Positions 47,018 through 58,916 of a stretch of 64,000 nucleotides of DNA are shown one piece after another. How positions within the stretch are numbered: position 1 is the stretch's first letter; the number at the start of each line of letters is the position of its first letter. The stretch covers positions 37,851 to 101,850 of the forward strand of contig JAVXUO010002250.1 of the NCBI GenBank assembly GCA_033065855.1, read 5' to 3'. The notes beneath the pieces were generated by a model. The model saw nothing but the letters and a program-made list of their open reading frames with translations. It was not told where the DNA came from and did not search any database. The translations under genes were made by a program, and so were the position numbers. Source of the stretch: Escallonia rubra (taxonomy: Eukaryota > Streptophyta > Magnoliopsida > Escalloniales > Escalloniaceae).

Positions 47018-47676
47018 TACGGAGTCTCTCTTTTTATTTACACGATTTCTTCTGTATTGGTGGGCAATATAGTAAATCCTGTAGCGCTATAACTAGCAAA
47101 TTTTATGACTATGATGACCATTAACCAACTGTCTGGTCTGTGTGTGTATGTGTGTGTGTGATAAACTATCTTGTCTAAAATCTCACATATTCCTAAAGCT
47201 TCCTTATCTGAACAACTTTGTACATGCAGCTCATCAAATCCATGGGTTACACTCGGATCATCTACCATTTAGCCGGGGTTATTTAAGGAAGAGGTGCAGC
47301 ATAAGGCTTTCTTTGTTAGGCGATGGTGATCCCACTATTAGTTGCAGACTGGTGGGCTTAAGGATACAGTGTTTAACCATTCACAAATTGAAAAGGATGG
47401 AACACCTCTTGCCCTTTGCATCAACTGATGATGGTGTAGCTGTTAATGGCAGTCCCCAAGCAAGTAATTACAAGCACAAATGAGAACTCCCCTCCTCGTA
47501 CAGAGAGGTGATTGTAACAGAGACCAACATAGACCAACATAGAACTCCCACAAACAATGGAGACTGTATTTTCCTAGATCTGGAAGTAATGGGTCCGTTG
47601 ATTCGGAATCGAGAAGAAGATTAAAGAGACTGAAGACATTGACGGAGAAAGAAGGCAGAAAATGGCGTACCTGTCG

Positions 47677-47850
47677 GCGGCGGAGGAAGACGAGAGAAGA
47701 CTCTGCTCGTCGGCGGCGGAGGAAGACGAGAGAAGACTCTTCTCGTCGGCGGCGGAGGAAGACGGGAGAAGACTCTGCTCGTCGGCGGCGGAGGAAGACG
47801 AGAGAAGACTCTTCTCGTCGGCGGCGGAGGAAGACGGGAGAAGACTCTGC
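47677..47850 (+). repeat. 36-bp tandem repeat, about five copies
   Basis: The unit TCGTCGGCGGCGGAGGAAGA plus CGAGAGAAGACTCTGC is repeated in register, with alternating CTGC/CTTC and GAG/GGG. It reads as a 12-residue SSAAEEDERRL(C/F) repeat in one frame and an Arg-rich repeat in another. Confidence 0.85.
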
Positions 47851-48833
47851 TCTCCTTTCTTTGTGCTTTGGTTTCCTTTTCTAACCTATCCCTAATTTCT
47901 TATCCGAGTGCTCCTGGATTAAAACAATACCACCCCCCCCCAGGTACAAAGTTATCCCACTTAAGTGGGATAAAACCCATCCTCCGGATTTCTTATCCGT
48001 CCATTATTAGCGTGTCCAAACGCCGGATAGGATAAAAATAATCCCTATCCGGGGTCTTATCCGGCGCGCCAAACACGGCCTTGGGGTTATTGCAAATCTC
48101 TAATTTTCCTTCTAAGCCACTCTAAAATCAAGGAGTGCTATAGCTGCTTCTTTTAATTCACTGCCTAGGGAAAAATTAAAGGCATCAAGATATATATCAA
48201 AGACCTTTATTAAATGGAGTTCTTCTTTACTTTCCTGATAATTTGCTCTAAAAATCGAGCAATAAAGCTATAGCTTTTCTTTTAAGGCACTACCTAGGGG
48301 ATACAATTAAGATCTTGAATTTTACCGGAACATGACTGGGAATCAGAAAATCAGTTTTCAGCAAACCTGAAACAAACTTGACTCTATGTAAATCTAGCAC
48401 AGGGTTTGCCCAACCACATTCACAATAAAGTCGGAACCGCTGCTCCATAGATATAGATGCTAGATTTGACCTCATCACATCTTGCAAATGCTTGAATCAC
48501 TTGGCAAGCGCAAAGCTTCTTAGCGAATTTGCAAGCAGATTTGTATTAACATTATGTATTACATTTTTAACGAGTTATTGTCATGCTTTCAAAAGTATTT
48601 GACATTTTTATTTAGAAATGCAATATACGTACCAAACCCACCTTAACACTCCATGAGACCACCATTTACCATCTTGATCGAAAGACCTTCTCGTCGTTGG
48701 AAGTGGTAATGCTGAAGTTACCATGCTTGTGGTCAGTTTTGGGAGGATCGATTCAAATCCTGTCTCGAATGCAGAGGGGAACGATGGCGCAAAGGTAGCT
48801 GCCCAACTAGATAAGTGGAATTGTGTGAAGAAT

Positions 48834-51274
48834 TTACCGAGGCCGTCTTGGGCTTTCATTATCAGCATCGACTCGTACCAGTGTCTCCACTACTACTTCC
48901 ATTGGTGGCCTAGTTCTAGGTTCAGGTACAAGACATGTTAAAGCAAGCTGAGCAATAAGAACTGCCGCTTTGGAAGGATATTTTCCTTTCAACCTGGAGT
49001 CCATTATGTTCTTCAACTTCCTTCTATTAGCCAAAAAGGGTTTGGCCCATTCAACCAAATTTTGTTGGCCACTTGGGCGATTTGTATCAAGTGCCCTTAA
49101 TCCTGTTAGCATTTCAACTAATACAACACCAAAACCGTAGACATCACTCTTCACGTACAAATGCCCTGTTTCATGAGTTTAATGCCAACATTATGACATG
49201 CCATTAATGTGTTTGAGCTCAATTTTTAAGAACAGGGCTACTAAAGCTCAAATGATTAAGAGGATTACCTGTAGCCACATACTCGGGAGCAGCGTAACCA
49301 TATGTTCCCATAACACGAGTTGATAGATGTGATTCACCAGCTGAGGGACCCATTTTTGCCAACCCAAAGTCTGATAACTTTGCGTTAAAGGTCTGACAGA
49401 ACAGCAAAAAACTCTTAGACTGGTTTAATGAGAAAATGAGTAGGTCATTCATATTGTTTGAACCAACTGCTATAGAACTTACACCATCTAGCAGTATATT
49501 TGAGGCTTTGAAGTCTCTATAAATTACTTGTTTCTCAGATGCGTGCAAGAATGCCAGGCCCCGAGCGGCTCCTATCAACACCTTAATCCGCAAGTCCCAC
49601 GGGATTCGATAATCTGAGCCTCCTGCATCAAGGAAAGCAGAAAGGCTTGATAGGGTAAGATTTTTGGTGAGAGTTTCATGATGTGGTATAGCTCTACTTT
49701 AAAGCATTATCTCTTACTCCTAAAAAGGTGCACCTCCAAGCTGCCTTTAGGCATGAATTCATAGACAAGCAGTAGCTCTTTCTCCTCCCGACAGTATCCC
49801 AACAGTTTAACAAGGTTGGGATGAGATAACCTTCCGAGGAAGTTCACCTCAGACTGCATGAATAAATAAATGAATAAACATCAGCAGACAGGATTCAGAA
49901 TAATTAGCAACAATCAGTAGTCCTTGACAGGAATAAATATTCCATAGCATAGACTATTCCATAGTATATAGACTGTAGGATATCAAGAAGTGGCTAATAT
50001 CCAGCTCCCTTTTGTCTACCCCAAACCCCACAAAAGAAAAAGCCCGGATGATCCTGGGTCTCTTGGCATAGCACCAAGAGAGTTTATAAGCAAAACTAGC
50101 TGAAGCCCCAACAGTTTAGGAACATTGCACTTTTTTTTTTTTTTGGCCGTAGGAACATTGCGCATTGAAGTTTCTAAAAATGCATAAAAGATCATGCAAA
50201 ATGTTCTAATCCACTACTTTAATCAATTATTTCGTATCCATTTGCCGCATGAAGGCTTGGAAGCACGATTATCTGTGTTTGTCTGCAGCTCATTCCGGAT
50301 GACTATGAGAGGACGTGTAGCATGCTTAAAATCACTTAACATTCGTAAAAAGCGGTGAAATTTGAGGTGTCCCTTGCCATAAAACTTACTTTGTAAAATA
50401 GCAGCAGCTGTAACTTCTTAATCCTAAAATTACTTCACATTTCAACTTTCCAGCTGCAATCTGGGTTTATATAGCATGAAGAATCAAAGATTGGCCCCGT
50501 ATTCCATATTAATTAAGCTTTTAGCTGGCCGTATTACATTATACAAATCAAGTAACTGCGGATCCCAAAACCAATTTGTAGTTGTCAATTAGGAACCCTG
50601 TAAAGCTATCAGGTAAGAGTTTAACACATCTAAACTTCAAAGCATAAAATGAATAGAAGCCTGAGAACATGGCAATGCATATGCAAATGACTTTGGGTTT
50701 CTTGTTAATTCAAAATAGTACAGATACCCAATCTCACCCACCAACACAGGAGCACGAATAGAAACCTACCTATCTACTTAAACGCAGATGCACACACAAG
50801 TCTTAGATGAGTTGGAGATCAATTACATTCAAGCATTATCCTATAATAACAAGTTGAAACAAGAAATCAAATGCTAATAAGTAAGAATGCATCAGACTCT
50901 TGAATCATTCAATCACTACTTAATTATTACTATAAGAAGTACCTGCCACTCTTCTAACCCTTGCAGGCTCTCTGAATTTAACCTCTTGATAGCAACTACA
51001 GATCCACTTCCATTACTCGAGTTTGCCTTCTCAAGCCATCCCTTGTAAACTGTCCCAAAACCTCCTACTCCCAACACCGTATCTGGTTTGAAATTCCTAG
51101 TTGCAAACTTCAGTTCTGAGAAACTGAAAACCCTTAAGCTGGGGAGGGGCAAGATCTGCCCGGTGGGACTCGCCTCATCACCTCCACTTGCTGCCGAGAA
51201 TGCACTGTTCCCGGGGACGTCAACGTTGCTACCGCCTGAAGATGCTGTGTTGCTAGTTGTCTGTGATATACGTA
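48834..51274 (-). CDS. Kinase B3: RLCK-VII (PBL-like) kinase, exons 2-6
   Basis: Exons in order of transcription: 51274-50943, 49853-49718, 49622-49483, 49392-49269 and 49165-48834. All are open with matching phases. Glycine loop [50 protein letters not shown] and a complete C-lobe are present. Exon 4 starts [11 protein letters not shown] instead of [12 protein letters not shown], a local rewrite without loss of frame. As in B2, the exon-1 segment is missing upstream with the same junction (GGTTG/TATTATG), so the deletion came before the duplication that gave B2 and B3. No ATG was found in frame near the exon-2 acceptor. It could be a kinase with a new start or an untranslated relic. Confidence 0.75.
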
Positions 51275-52633
51275 CTGAAACACAGAAGTACAGACCCAAA
51301 ACAAAGAAATTAAGCTACAAAAAGATTAGAAAAGAAACAGGGTATCCGGTAATGACCATCAAATAGCAGCTAAATGACTAACAATTTAAGTTCTTCAGAA
51401 AGAGAAGCATAACTGCATAACAAGTTAAAAACAACTATACGGGGATATTGTTACTACTTTAATCCAGTCTGTCCTGCCCGAGATTTGCAGACCAACTAAA
51501 CCAAGAATAATATTGAGTAACTATTTTGGACCCAAAAAAATACCCTAGATGAAGAAAGTAGAGAAAATTAGTGAAACTTTGACAAAAAAGCTACATAATC
51601 ACTAAACACAAGTTATTCCGGCAACAGAAAATTGAAAAAACCTAGTGGTTGATTCTGCCCAGGAAGAACCTGAATTGGGATCAAAGAAAGAAGTTACTTC
51701 AAACCAATGATAGCGAAAGTGAGATCCAAGCACATCAAATTATATGAAGTTGAGTAGCTACTTATAAACAAGAAATAATACCCAAATCAAGAAACTAGAA
51801 TAAATTAGTAAAGCCACATAATACAACCTGGGTAGCTTTTGATATAGTATACTAAAGTTCTATCTTTGGCAAAAAAATAATTCATGTACACTTTTGAGGT
51901 GTATACAGATTAAATACTAAACGTAGCGCAAAAATAAGATGTAAATACCGTGCCACCACTGAACTAATCAGCAAGAACCAGATAATGGCCAAATAGGACT
52001 CTAGGAAGAGCCTATACAACTATGACCATCAATTTCCATAACCTAAAGCAGAAGTTCATGGAATTCCTGCATTGCTCAAACTCAAGATTTCCCAAAGCCT
52101 CTGGACTTAGGCCAGCTAAGGAGGCTATATTTTGCTCAATATATTATATCCATGTCATGTCAGCATTCTCAAGTTTTTTTTCTTTGGTGGTTGTCAAAGT
52201 ATACTGACCATATCCGAATCCAGTCTCTGTTGCTCTTCTTATCTTAGGCAGCTTTTTAATAGCAAAGCAAGGTATATAATTTAGTACTCGTTTCAATTCT
52301 TATTCGGTAAATAAACTATTCTTCATACTGAATTGAATATACTAAATTGCAAACTTATGCAATCTAAAAGAAGGATGATTTTGCTCATCTAAGTGTCGCT
52401 ACCCAAATTACTCGCATCAAATAAAAAATGATGATTTAGTGCCTTTTCTAGAGATTTATTTAGAAAGGGGAAGCAATATTTTGGAATTGTTTATGCAAGA
52501 TGTGTTACTTTGATCAAATTGCAATATCATCACGTAATGTTGCTATTTATCCTGAGGTGTGTCCTTCTTTGTTCATATATACGTGCGCTCGTTTACGAGG
52601 AATAGGAGATCATGCATGATCTCCTGTACCAGT

Positions 52634-54121
52634 TTAAGTCCAATCAATTCCTATCCTAAGAGAATAATGCCCTAAACTGACACAGGAGGAGTTTGGTATA
52701 TACAATTTACCTGAAATCATGCGAGCCGTGACAGACAAAAACTGCCGCACCTTCCTTGTAAAAGTCTTTCTACTGGCAGGCTTTCTAATCTCCTGTACTG
52801 CAGAAGGTTCCGCATTATTGTCTTGGATGCCAGAAGACCCACCAGTATTACTAACTATCTCCTCAAGTAGAGAAGAATCTACGGTGTCGGCGATGACAGG
52901 AAAGGCTTTCTCTATTACAGGAGAGTCGGTAGTTCTCTCCTGCAGTGCCAATGCATACTCAAGCTGGACCATGACCTCAGCCATTGTGGGGCGTTTCATA
53001 GGAAGATTGTGCAGGCATTGCTCCGCAATTTTCACAACTGCAATCAAGCAATCCGGCGAGATTTTCCCCCTCAAACTGGGATCGATACTCTGATCTAGTA
53101 TTCCTTCTTTGATGCAGTATTTGGCCCATACGGCTAGACCCCATTGCTCCTCATCCAGCGTCATATCTACTGCCGGCCTCCCGCACAGCACTTCGAACAA
53201 TACCACGCCAAAGGCATACACGTCCGATTTCCTCGTTAGTCTGCGGGTCAAGTAATACTCGGGATCCATATAGCCAAATGTGCCCTTCACATCGGTGCTT
53301 ACATGGCTGCATGACTGATTTGCCGGGCCTAATCTTGACATCCCAAAGTCCGCAATCTTAGCTGCCCAATTCTCGCCCAACAAGATGTTTGAGCTCTTCA
53401 CATCACGATGTATAACTCTGTGCAGGAAACCAGTACCAGTGTGAAGATAGTCCAATCCACGGGCGGCGCCGATGCATATCTTGAGGCGCTGCACCCAAGA
53501 AAGAGGAGATTTATTACTTCTATCACGCTTGTGCAGATGGTCAGCAAGGCTACCAAGGAGTATGTACTCATACACAAGGATCATCTCGTGGACGTTGTCG
53601 CAGTAACCAATGAGAGAGACGAGGTGGCTGTGTCGAAACTTGGAAAGCATCTCGATCTCTGTCCAAAACTGGGGGGCTCCTTGCCTGGACATGGAACTCA
53701 GCCGCTTGATCGCCACGGTAGTTGTTCCATTGTCGATGACCCCTCTGTACACCTTTCCGAACCCTCCCTGTCCGATGACCAAAGCATCATCAAAGTTGCG
53801 GGTGGCCAATTGGATATCGGCAAGAGAAAACTGACGGCATAGATGCTCCGTAAAGTAGGCAGACGGTCTAACTTGATTACCGGAGTTTTCTTCATGAAGT
53901 TGTCTCAGCTTATACACAAAAATATTCAGCAGGGTGATGAAAACTATTATGGCCGTCACAACCAAATTAATCACTCTTCGCAGCGTTGGAGTCCAAGAAG
54001 CGGAACCATGTCGCGGAGGCTCCTCGGGTTCCAACTTGCCCAGACGGTTGCGGGAGTAAACAAAACTTTGAGTCAGCAACGTTACCAAGAGGAGATAGAT
54101 CATAAGGCGCGGGAAAGTCAT
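52634..54121 (-). CDS. Kinase A3: CrRLK1L-type receptor-like kinase, new signal peptide
   Basis: A 495-residue frame. The kinase part is nearly the same as A2 ([41 protein letters not shown]) with a membrane helix VVTAIIVFITLLNIFVYKL. The N-terminus differs. At the position of the A2 start the frame meets a TAG, but an ATG 50-60 bases on opens another frame that reads as a hydrophobic signal peptide (MTFPRLMIYLLLVTLLTQSF). An extra T then brings it into the A2 frame at about the tenth residue before GKLEP. The malectin domain is missing. The tail is one of the longer versions. Unlike A1 and A2, the acceptor of the downstream candidate exon is deleted, so this copy probably ends at 52634. Confidence 0.8.
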   Translation of the reverse strand: MTFPRLMIYLLLVTLLTQSFVYSRNRLGKLEPEEPPRHGSASWTPTLRRVINLVVTAIIVFITLLNIFVYKLRQLHEENSGNQVRPSAYFTEHLCRQFSLADIQLATRNFDDALVIGQGGFGKVYRGVIDNGTTTVAIKRLSSMSRQGAPQFWTEIEMLSKFRHSHLVSLIGYCDNVHEMILVYEYILLGSLADHLHKRDRSNKSPLSWVQRLKICIGAARGLDYLHTGTGFLHRVIHRDVKSSNILLGENWAAKIADFGMSRLGPANQSCSHVSTDVKGTFGYMDPEYYLTRRLTRKSDVYAFGVVLFEVLCGRPAVDMTLDEEQWGLAVWAKYCIKEGILDQSIDPSLRGKISPDCLIAVVKIAEQCLHNLPMKRPTMAEVMVQLEYALALQERTTDSPVIEKAFPVIADTVDSSLLEEIVSNTGGSSGIQDNNAEPSAVQEIRKPASRKTFTRKVRQFLSVTARMISGKLYIPNSSCVSLGHYSLRIGIDWT

Positions 54122-55344
54122 AGGCGTCTGTAAAAATTAGTAGTAGATGCTAGTACAAGAGAAAGAAGTAGATGAGGGTGGAAGTTGGTGATGGAGCCCG
54201 GAACATGCTTCTACTAGTAGGCATTATAGAGGTGGAAGATGAGAAAAACTTTGTAAGGCCCCCTTTTTGTTTCCTTTTTCTTAGTCGTACTTGTAGTTTC
54301 CTGGTCATGTTCTGAGCCGGTGACTTGTGACAGGAAACGAAGGGAGAAGTCTTTGCTCCCTAATTATTAATTAACGGTAACCAACTTCTTTAATCACAGC
54401 TACCTTCCCTTTTTCTTTCTTCTTTCCGCGTGACCCTACAAACGTCAATAAACAAAACGAAGCCGATAGCCATTAATTTTTTGAGTTAAATGAAATCCGC
54501 TGACTGCAATCAACTTGTTTGTGAGTTTTGGGAGCAGAGAAAAGACAAAAAAGAAAAAGAAGAGAAGGGAATACAGTTTTATTTATCTTGTTTGTGAGTT
54601 TAAACTCATTCATTTGCTTGTTTGTGAGTTTTGCCATAATAATGGCAGACGAGTGTTCGTGTAGCCTCTCCAGACCATACAAGTGCGCGTTGAACCCCAT
54701 ATCTGTATTAAAAGAAGCTCAAGAGCAAGCACTGATGGTCGAGTAGTCTTTCGACATTGAAGTCTTGATAATATGGCTCCTAAACTAGAATGCTTTATAC
54801 TTTAGGAAAAAACATAAAGAAATCAATCACCCTACATCATTACATTCCATTTAGGATTAGGCGTAAGAGTTGAATCCTTTGAGGAAAGTGGCTTGACTCT
54901 CAAAATCAGAAGACTCATTTCATCCCTCGCAGAGGAGCACTCGAGTAAATGTGCGTGCAGTTCGAAAGGGGAGTTAGCAAAGTTAGACGAGATAGAACAT
55001 AAAATAAAAGATAAAACTTTGCATATATATTCTTATACAACAGTGTGATAATTCAAACAAAAACTTTAAAGCATGATCCTAACTAAGAAAATAATTCAGG
55101 CGAAGAAAAAAATTGGTCATCAAGGACGTCACATAAAGTTTATATCATAATAATGTTATGAGTCACATATCATCGATTAATACCACAATAAAAAAAACAC
55201 ACAAACTATTCATGAGTTGACTATAAACATCCGATCATCCAAATCTAATTAAAGTTAGACAAAAAAAATATAACAATCAGTCAAGAGTCAACTCTAGCAC
55301 CCAAATATCCTATCAGCGATAATTTGAACCTCTCATCATTTTTT
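54122..55344. promoter_or_regulatory. Upstream region of kinase A3 and AT-rich spacer
   Basis: 54.12-54.45 kb matches the upstream DNA of A2 and A4, so it probably holds the A promoter. The 54.48-54.62 kb part with GTTTGTGAGTTT motifs is shared with the end of the window. From about 54.75 kb I see only AT-rich DNA. Confidence 0.45.
54642..54746 (+). CDS. Short frame of 34 residues
   Basis: ATG at 54642 gives MADECSCSLS, later KCALNPISVLKEAQEQALM, ending at 54746. The composition looks protein-like and the frame points away from kinase A3, so it may be the first exon of a divergent gene whose remainder is lost. I do not recognise it. Confidence 0.25.
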   Translation: MADECSCSLSRPYKCALNPISVLKEAQEQALMVE

Positions 55345-57700
55345 TTAACATGAGCTTGTGCCGCTCGGATAGACAGCCAAATAAAGCCTTCGGCTTTTCG
55401 GGATTTTTACCTGATAACTAGCTACCACTTTTGCCACTTCTTCGGTTTGTTTGTAATAAATAGTATGACATATATATATATGTTCCCAACCTATTCTGGT
55501 CGTACCCAAAGGCCCACTGCGGCCCCATTTCGCATGACACGTCCGCACAAGCAACATACATTTTCAACGCTCACAACCGGTCAAAGCATGCACGCTCAAG
55601 TAACGTGACCAAGCCTCCTGACACTTCGACCGTCGCACTTCGCCCGTCGCCCGTCGACGCGCCATGACACTTGCCCAAGGAAGTTGGCCTTGGCCTCCCC
55701 CTTGGGGTCGGCCTCGGCCTCCCCATTGGGGTCGGCCTCGGCCTCCCCATGGGGGTCGGCCTCGGCCTCCCCTTGAGGTTGGCCTTGGCCTTCCCCGAAG
55801 GATTGGCCTTTGGTCTCCATACTTAACATTTTCACTTCTCTTCAAGAGGCCTTCCATCCTCCGCGACGCCCTTCGCCCGTCGTCCGGACGTCAACTCCGC
55901 GACCCCCGTCGCCCGTCGTCCGGACGTCAACTCCGCGACCCCCGTCGCCCGGACACAACTCCGCGACCCCCGTCGCCCGGACACAACTCCGCGACGCCCG
56001 TCACCCGTCGTCCGGACGTCGTCGCCGGACCCCCGCACCAACGTTCGCCCGTCACACTCCAACGCTTCGTCCGCGCCCGAACGCGTCCGCGCCCCAGCCG
56101 TGCGCCGCGCCCCTAGGCTCTCTGTCACACTACCGTGCCCTCCGCACTATACACACTATGTCGCGCCCATGCGCCACCATTGACACCAACGTGCCCCCGG
56201 CACCTTACGTACTCTGTCGCGCCCATGCGCCACCATTGACACAAACATGCCCCCGGCACCTTACGCACTCCGTCGCGCCCATGCGCCGCGCCATTGACAT
56301 AGACGTGCTCCCGGCACCTTACTCACTTCATCGCGCCCATGCGCCACAATCATGTCATCATGCCCCCGGGCACCACACTCATTCATCACACCATGCGCAC
56401 CTTGCCTTGGTCATGGAACATGCTTCAACCCACTCTCCGGAGTGTACATCATCCGCGGGGATAGGCGACTCCTCCGGGACACTATCTCTGCCAGGGAGCT
56501 CTTCAACTCCCCTTCCGCCAGGTAGACGGCTCCTCCGGGATGCTACCTCGGCCAGTCGGGTAGACGGCTCCTCCGGGATGCTACCTTGACATGCTCCGAG
56601 TGCTCCGGCATAAGGACTCACCCGCGGGGATAGGCGACTCCTCCGGGACACTATCTCTGCCAGGGAGCTCTTCAACTCCCCTTCCGCCAGGTAGACGGCT
56701 CCTCCGGGATGCTACCTCGGCCAGTCGGGTAGACGGCTCCTCCGGGATGCTACCTTGACTCGCTCCAAGTGCTCCGGCATAAGGACTCACCCGCAGGGAT
56801 AGGCGACTCCTCTGGGACACTATCTTTGCCAGGGAGCTCTAAGTGCTCCGGCACGAAGACTCCCCTTCTGCCAGGTAGACGGCTCCTCCGGGATGCTACC
56901 TTGGCCGGCCCGGTAGACGGCTCCTCCGGGATGCTACCTCGGCCTGCGGAATAGGCGACTCCTCTGGGACACTATCTCCGTCAGGGTGCCTGCGTGACTG
57001 GCCTACGTGCTCCGGCACTGGGGGCTTGCGTCGGCACCCCTAGGGACTATGACCCCCGGGTCACTTCGAGACGGGAGCAGGTCTTCGGAGGGCATCGCGC
57101 CTAGTTCACCTGGCAGTTGGGCGTCGGGTCTTCCCCACCGCTGCCAGGCCTGTGGGACTCCGCAAGGGCTTGGATTGGAGGCTAGATCAAGGGGGTTCTC
57201 TGGCCACACCAACGCGGTGGGAGCCAGTCTTTCCAGACAGACAGAGCGACGCTGTGCGGGGCAGGCCGGTTGAATATGCGATCCGACAGTCCATGGAGCA
57301 CCGGCACCCGTGGACCCCCTGGTGACGTGTCACTCCCGGGGAGCGCCACGTGTCGGTTTATGACATCATCATCTCAATCTCTATAAATAGAGGTCTTGAG
57401 AATTCATTTGGACAGGAGATAACGGTTGGACTTCTTCTTCACTCTCACATTTTCACTTTCTCACTCTAGAATCCTAGAGAGAGAAACATACAGGACCTTG
57501 ACTCTGGACCTAAGCATCGGACTGTGACTGTCATCGTGTATTCATCCCGCGCCATCGCCCTCGCAGCACTGCCACCCTCAAGCTCTGTTTGGGAAGCCCT
57601 TGGTCTCTGCCCTTGTTCCACCCTTGCTGTGTCTCACATCGACATACTTGGAAGCTGACTCGGACTGCAGCCTTTGTGGCACCTCCACGTAAGTACGAAC
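55345..57700 (+). mobile_element. GC-rich minisatellite island, probable retroelement 3' end and LTR
   Basis: This is a sharp GC-rich block in AT-rich DNA. It holds four successive tandem arrays: 24-bp units (about 55.69-55.80 kb, GGCCTCGGCCTCCCC), 36-bp units (about 55.86-56.02 kb, CCGTCGTCCGGACGTCAACT), units of about 57-60 bp (about 56.15-56.37 kb, GCGCCCATGCGCCACCATTG) and units of about 169 bp (about 56.45-56.97 kb, ATAGGCGACTCCTCCGGGAC). They are followed by LTR-like DNA with CTATAAATAGAGG at about 57.38 kb and a transcribed-leader-like stretch. Tandem arrays before an LTR recall Tat-type elements. The long open frames across it are by-products of the repeats. The edges are not resolved. 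Confidence 0.5.
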
Positions 57701-58916
57701 CCACTTTCCTTGGCATCAATATATATTTTAAGAAACCCTAGGACTTAAAATTGTTCCTTTTTCACAATGGACTAGTTCCTTGTTCACAATTTTCTATTAA
57801 AATTGTTTACCTCTACCTCTTTAAAGAGTAATAAATCAACCCAGCAAATGAAGTAGATCTGTAAGATAGTGGATAGGGAGGTGGAGGTACGATGGGCACT
57901 GGGGTGGGCAGCGGCAACCAGTTTATTCTAGTGGAGTTATGAGGAAGAACAAATGTATATATTTTAGTTCGCTAATGAATGAATATTACATATGTATACA
58001 ATTGATGACAAATTCGAGACGGTACCGAGACTCTTACGTATTGTTTTACGGAAAAATTCGGTACGCATTTCTTTATGATATTCATAGCTATGGTACGAAT
58101 GCAAAAAGCTAGAACTCAAAGAATGGGATTGTAGCACTACAAGAAATATGGTGGGACAAGAAAAGATTAAAACCAACTGTGGAGTAAAATATGGTTAAAG
58201 ATTAATAGAAAAGTAAGCTTAGCATGATAAGATGGTACAAAGACCTAATGTTGACGCATTGCTGAATTTAAGTATCGCGCGAACCAAAATTTAGCGTAAA
58301 TGTAGTAAACAAGATGAATTAGGCTAAAAGAAAGTACCGAATACTCTAAAGCTGTAACAGTTTTGATTAGCCGGTCCGAAAATACTCCTTACCGTCCTAT
58401 AAAGAAAAAGTATTGAATAAATAGTACTATTAGAGATCAAGATACTTAACTGTAACAGTTTTGATGAGCCGCTAATAAAAAATAATTTCCAGTTTACTTG
58501 TATTACGCAACTACTAGAATTTAACACAATAATTTTTGTCATGAATAAACATTTAACGTGGTTTTTGTATTGCAGCAACACATGTACATATTTCACAGCA
58601 GACCACTGAAGTTATAAGCAGAGTTGCATTGCCTTACTCCACTTTTAAAACATGAATTTCACAATTAATTATCATCCAGAATTGCACACATTGCAAAGAT
58701 TAATGTTACTACAAAGAAAGTTTGAGGTCTAAGCCATCCCCTTCTTTTTCCTTCTCGTCATGTTTACCACCCTTTTCTCCCTTAGAAGGGCTTGCATGAA
58801 CAACCCTGGACGGCTGACCCTGACCGTCTTCCATGAAATCTTCGGACCGGAACGTCGGATTCCAAGTGGTGGCCGGTTTCTCTTCATTGCCCAACTTCTG
58901 TTCCTCCCTGGACTTT
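57701..58916. repeat. Duplicated intergenic segments
   Basis: 58.14-58.32 kb matches 28.08-28.25 kb (same strand, without the LINE). 58.34-58.47 kb matches the 31.6-kb repeats. 58.68-58.86 kb is an inverted paralogue of 14.70-14.82 plus 15.16-15.20 kb and has the empty Mutator-MITE site at 58726-58735. Short frames on both strands at 58.71-58.95 kb may descend from an old coding sequence, but none is recognisable. Confidence 0.6.

Larger units (their letters stand above)
46072..48080. mobile_element. PIF/Harbinger-like non-autonomous element, 2.0 kb
   Basis: The ends GGCTGCGTTTGGCGCGCCGG and, inverted, GGCCGTGTTTGGCGCGCCGG are terminal inverted repeats; GGATAAG motifs recur near both ends. 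TTG flanks both sides (46069-46071 and 48081-48083), and the homologous flank at about 2.45 kb has no insert. There is no transposase. The interior holds a 175-codon frame (46490-47017), a duplicated 41-bp segment (46.67-46.75 kb) and a coding-like 36-bp tandem repeat (47.68-47.85 kb). A 3-bp duplication and GG-ended TIRs suggest PIF/Harbinger, although TTG is not the usual TWA. Confidence 0.7.

Noticed and set aside
55664-56589. Long Pro/Arg-rich open frames on both strands
   Set aside because: They lie wholly in GC-rich tandem repeats and are open in several frames at once, as expected from stop-poor repeats.
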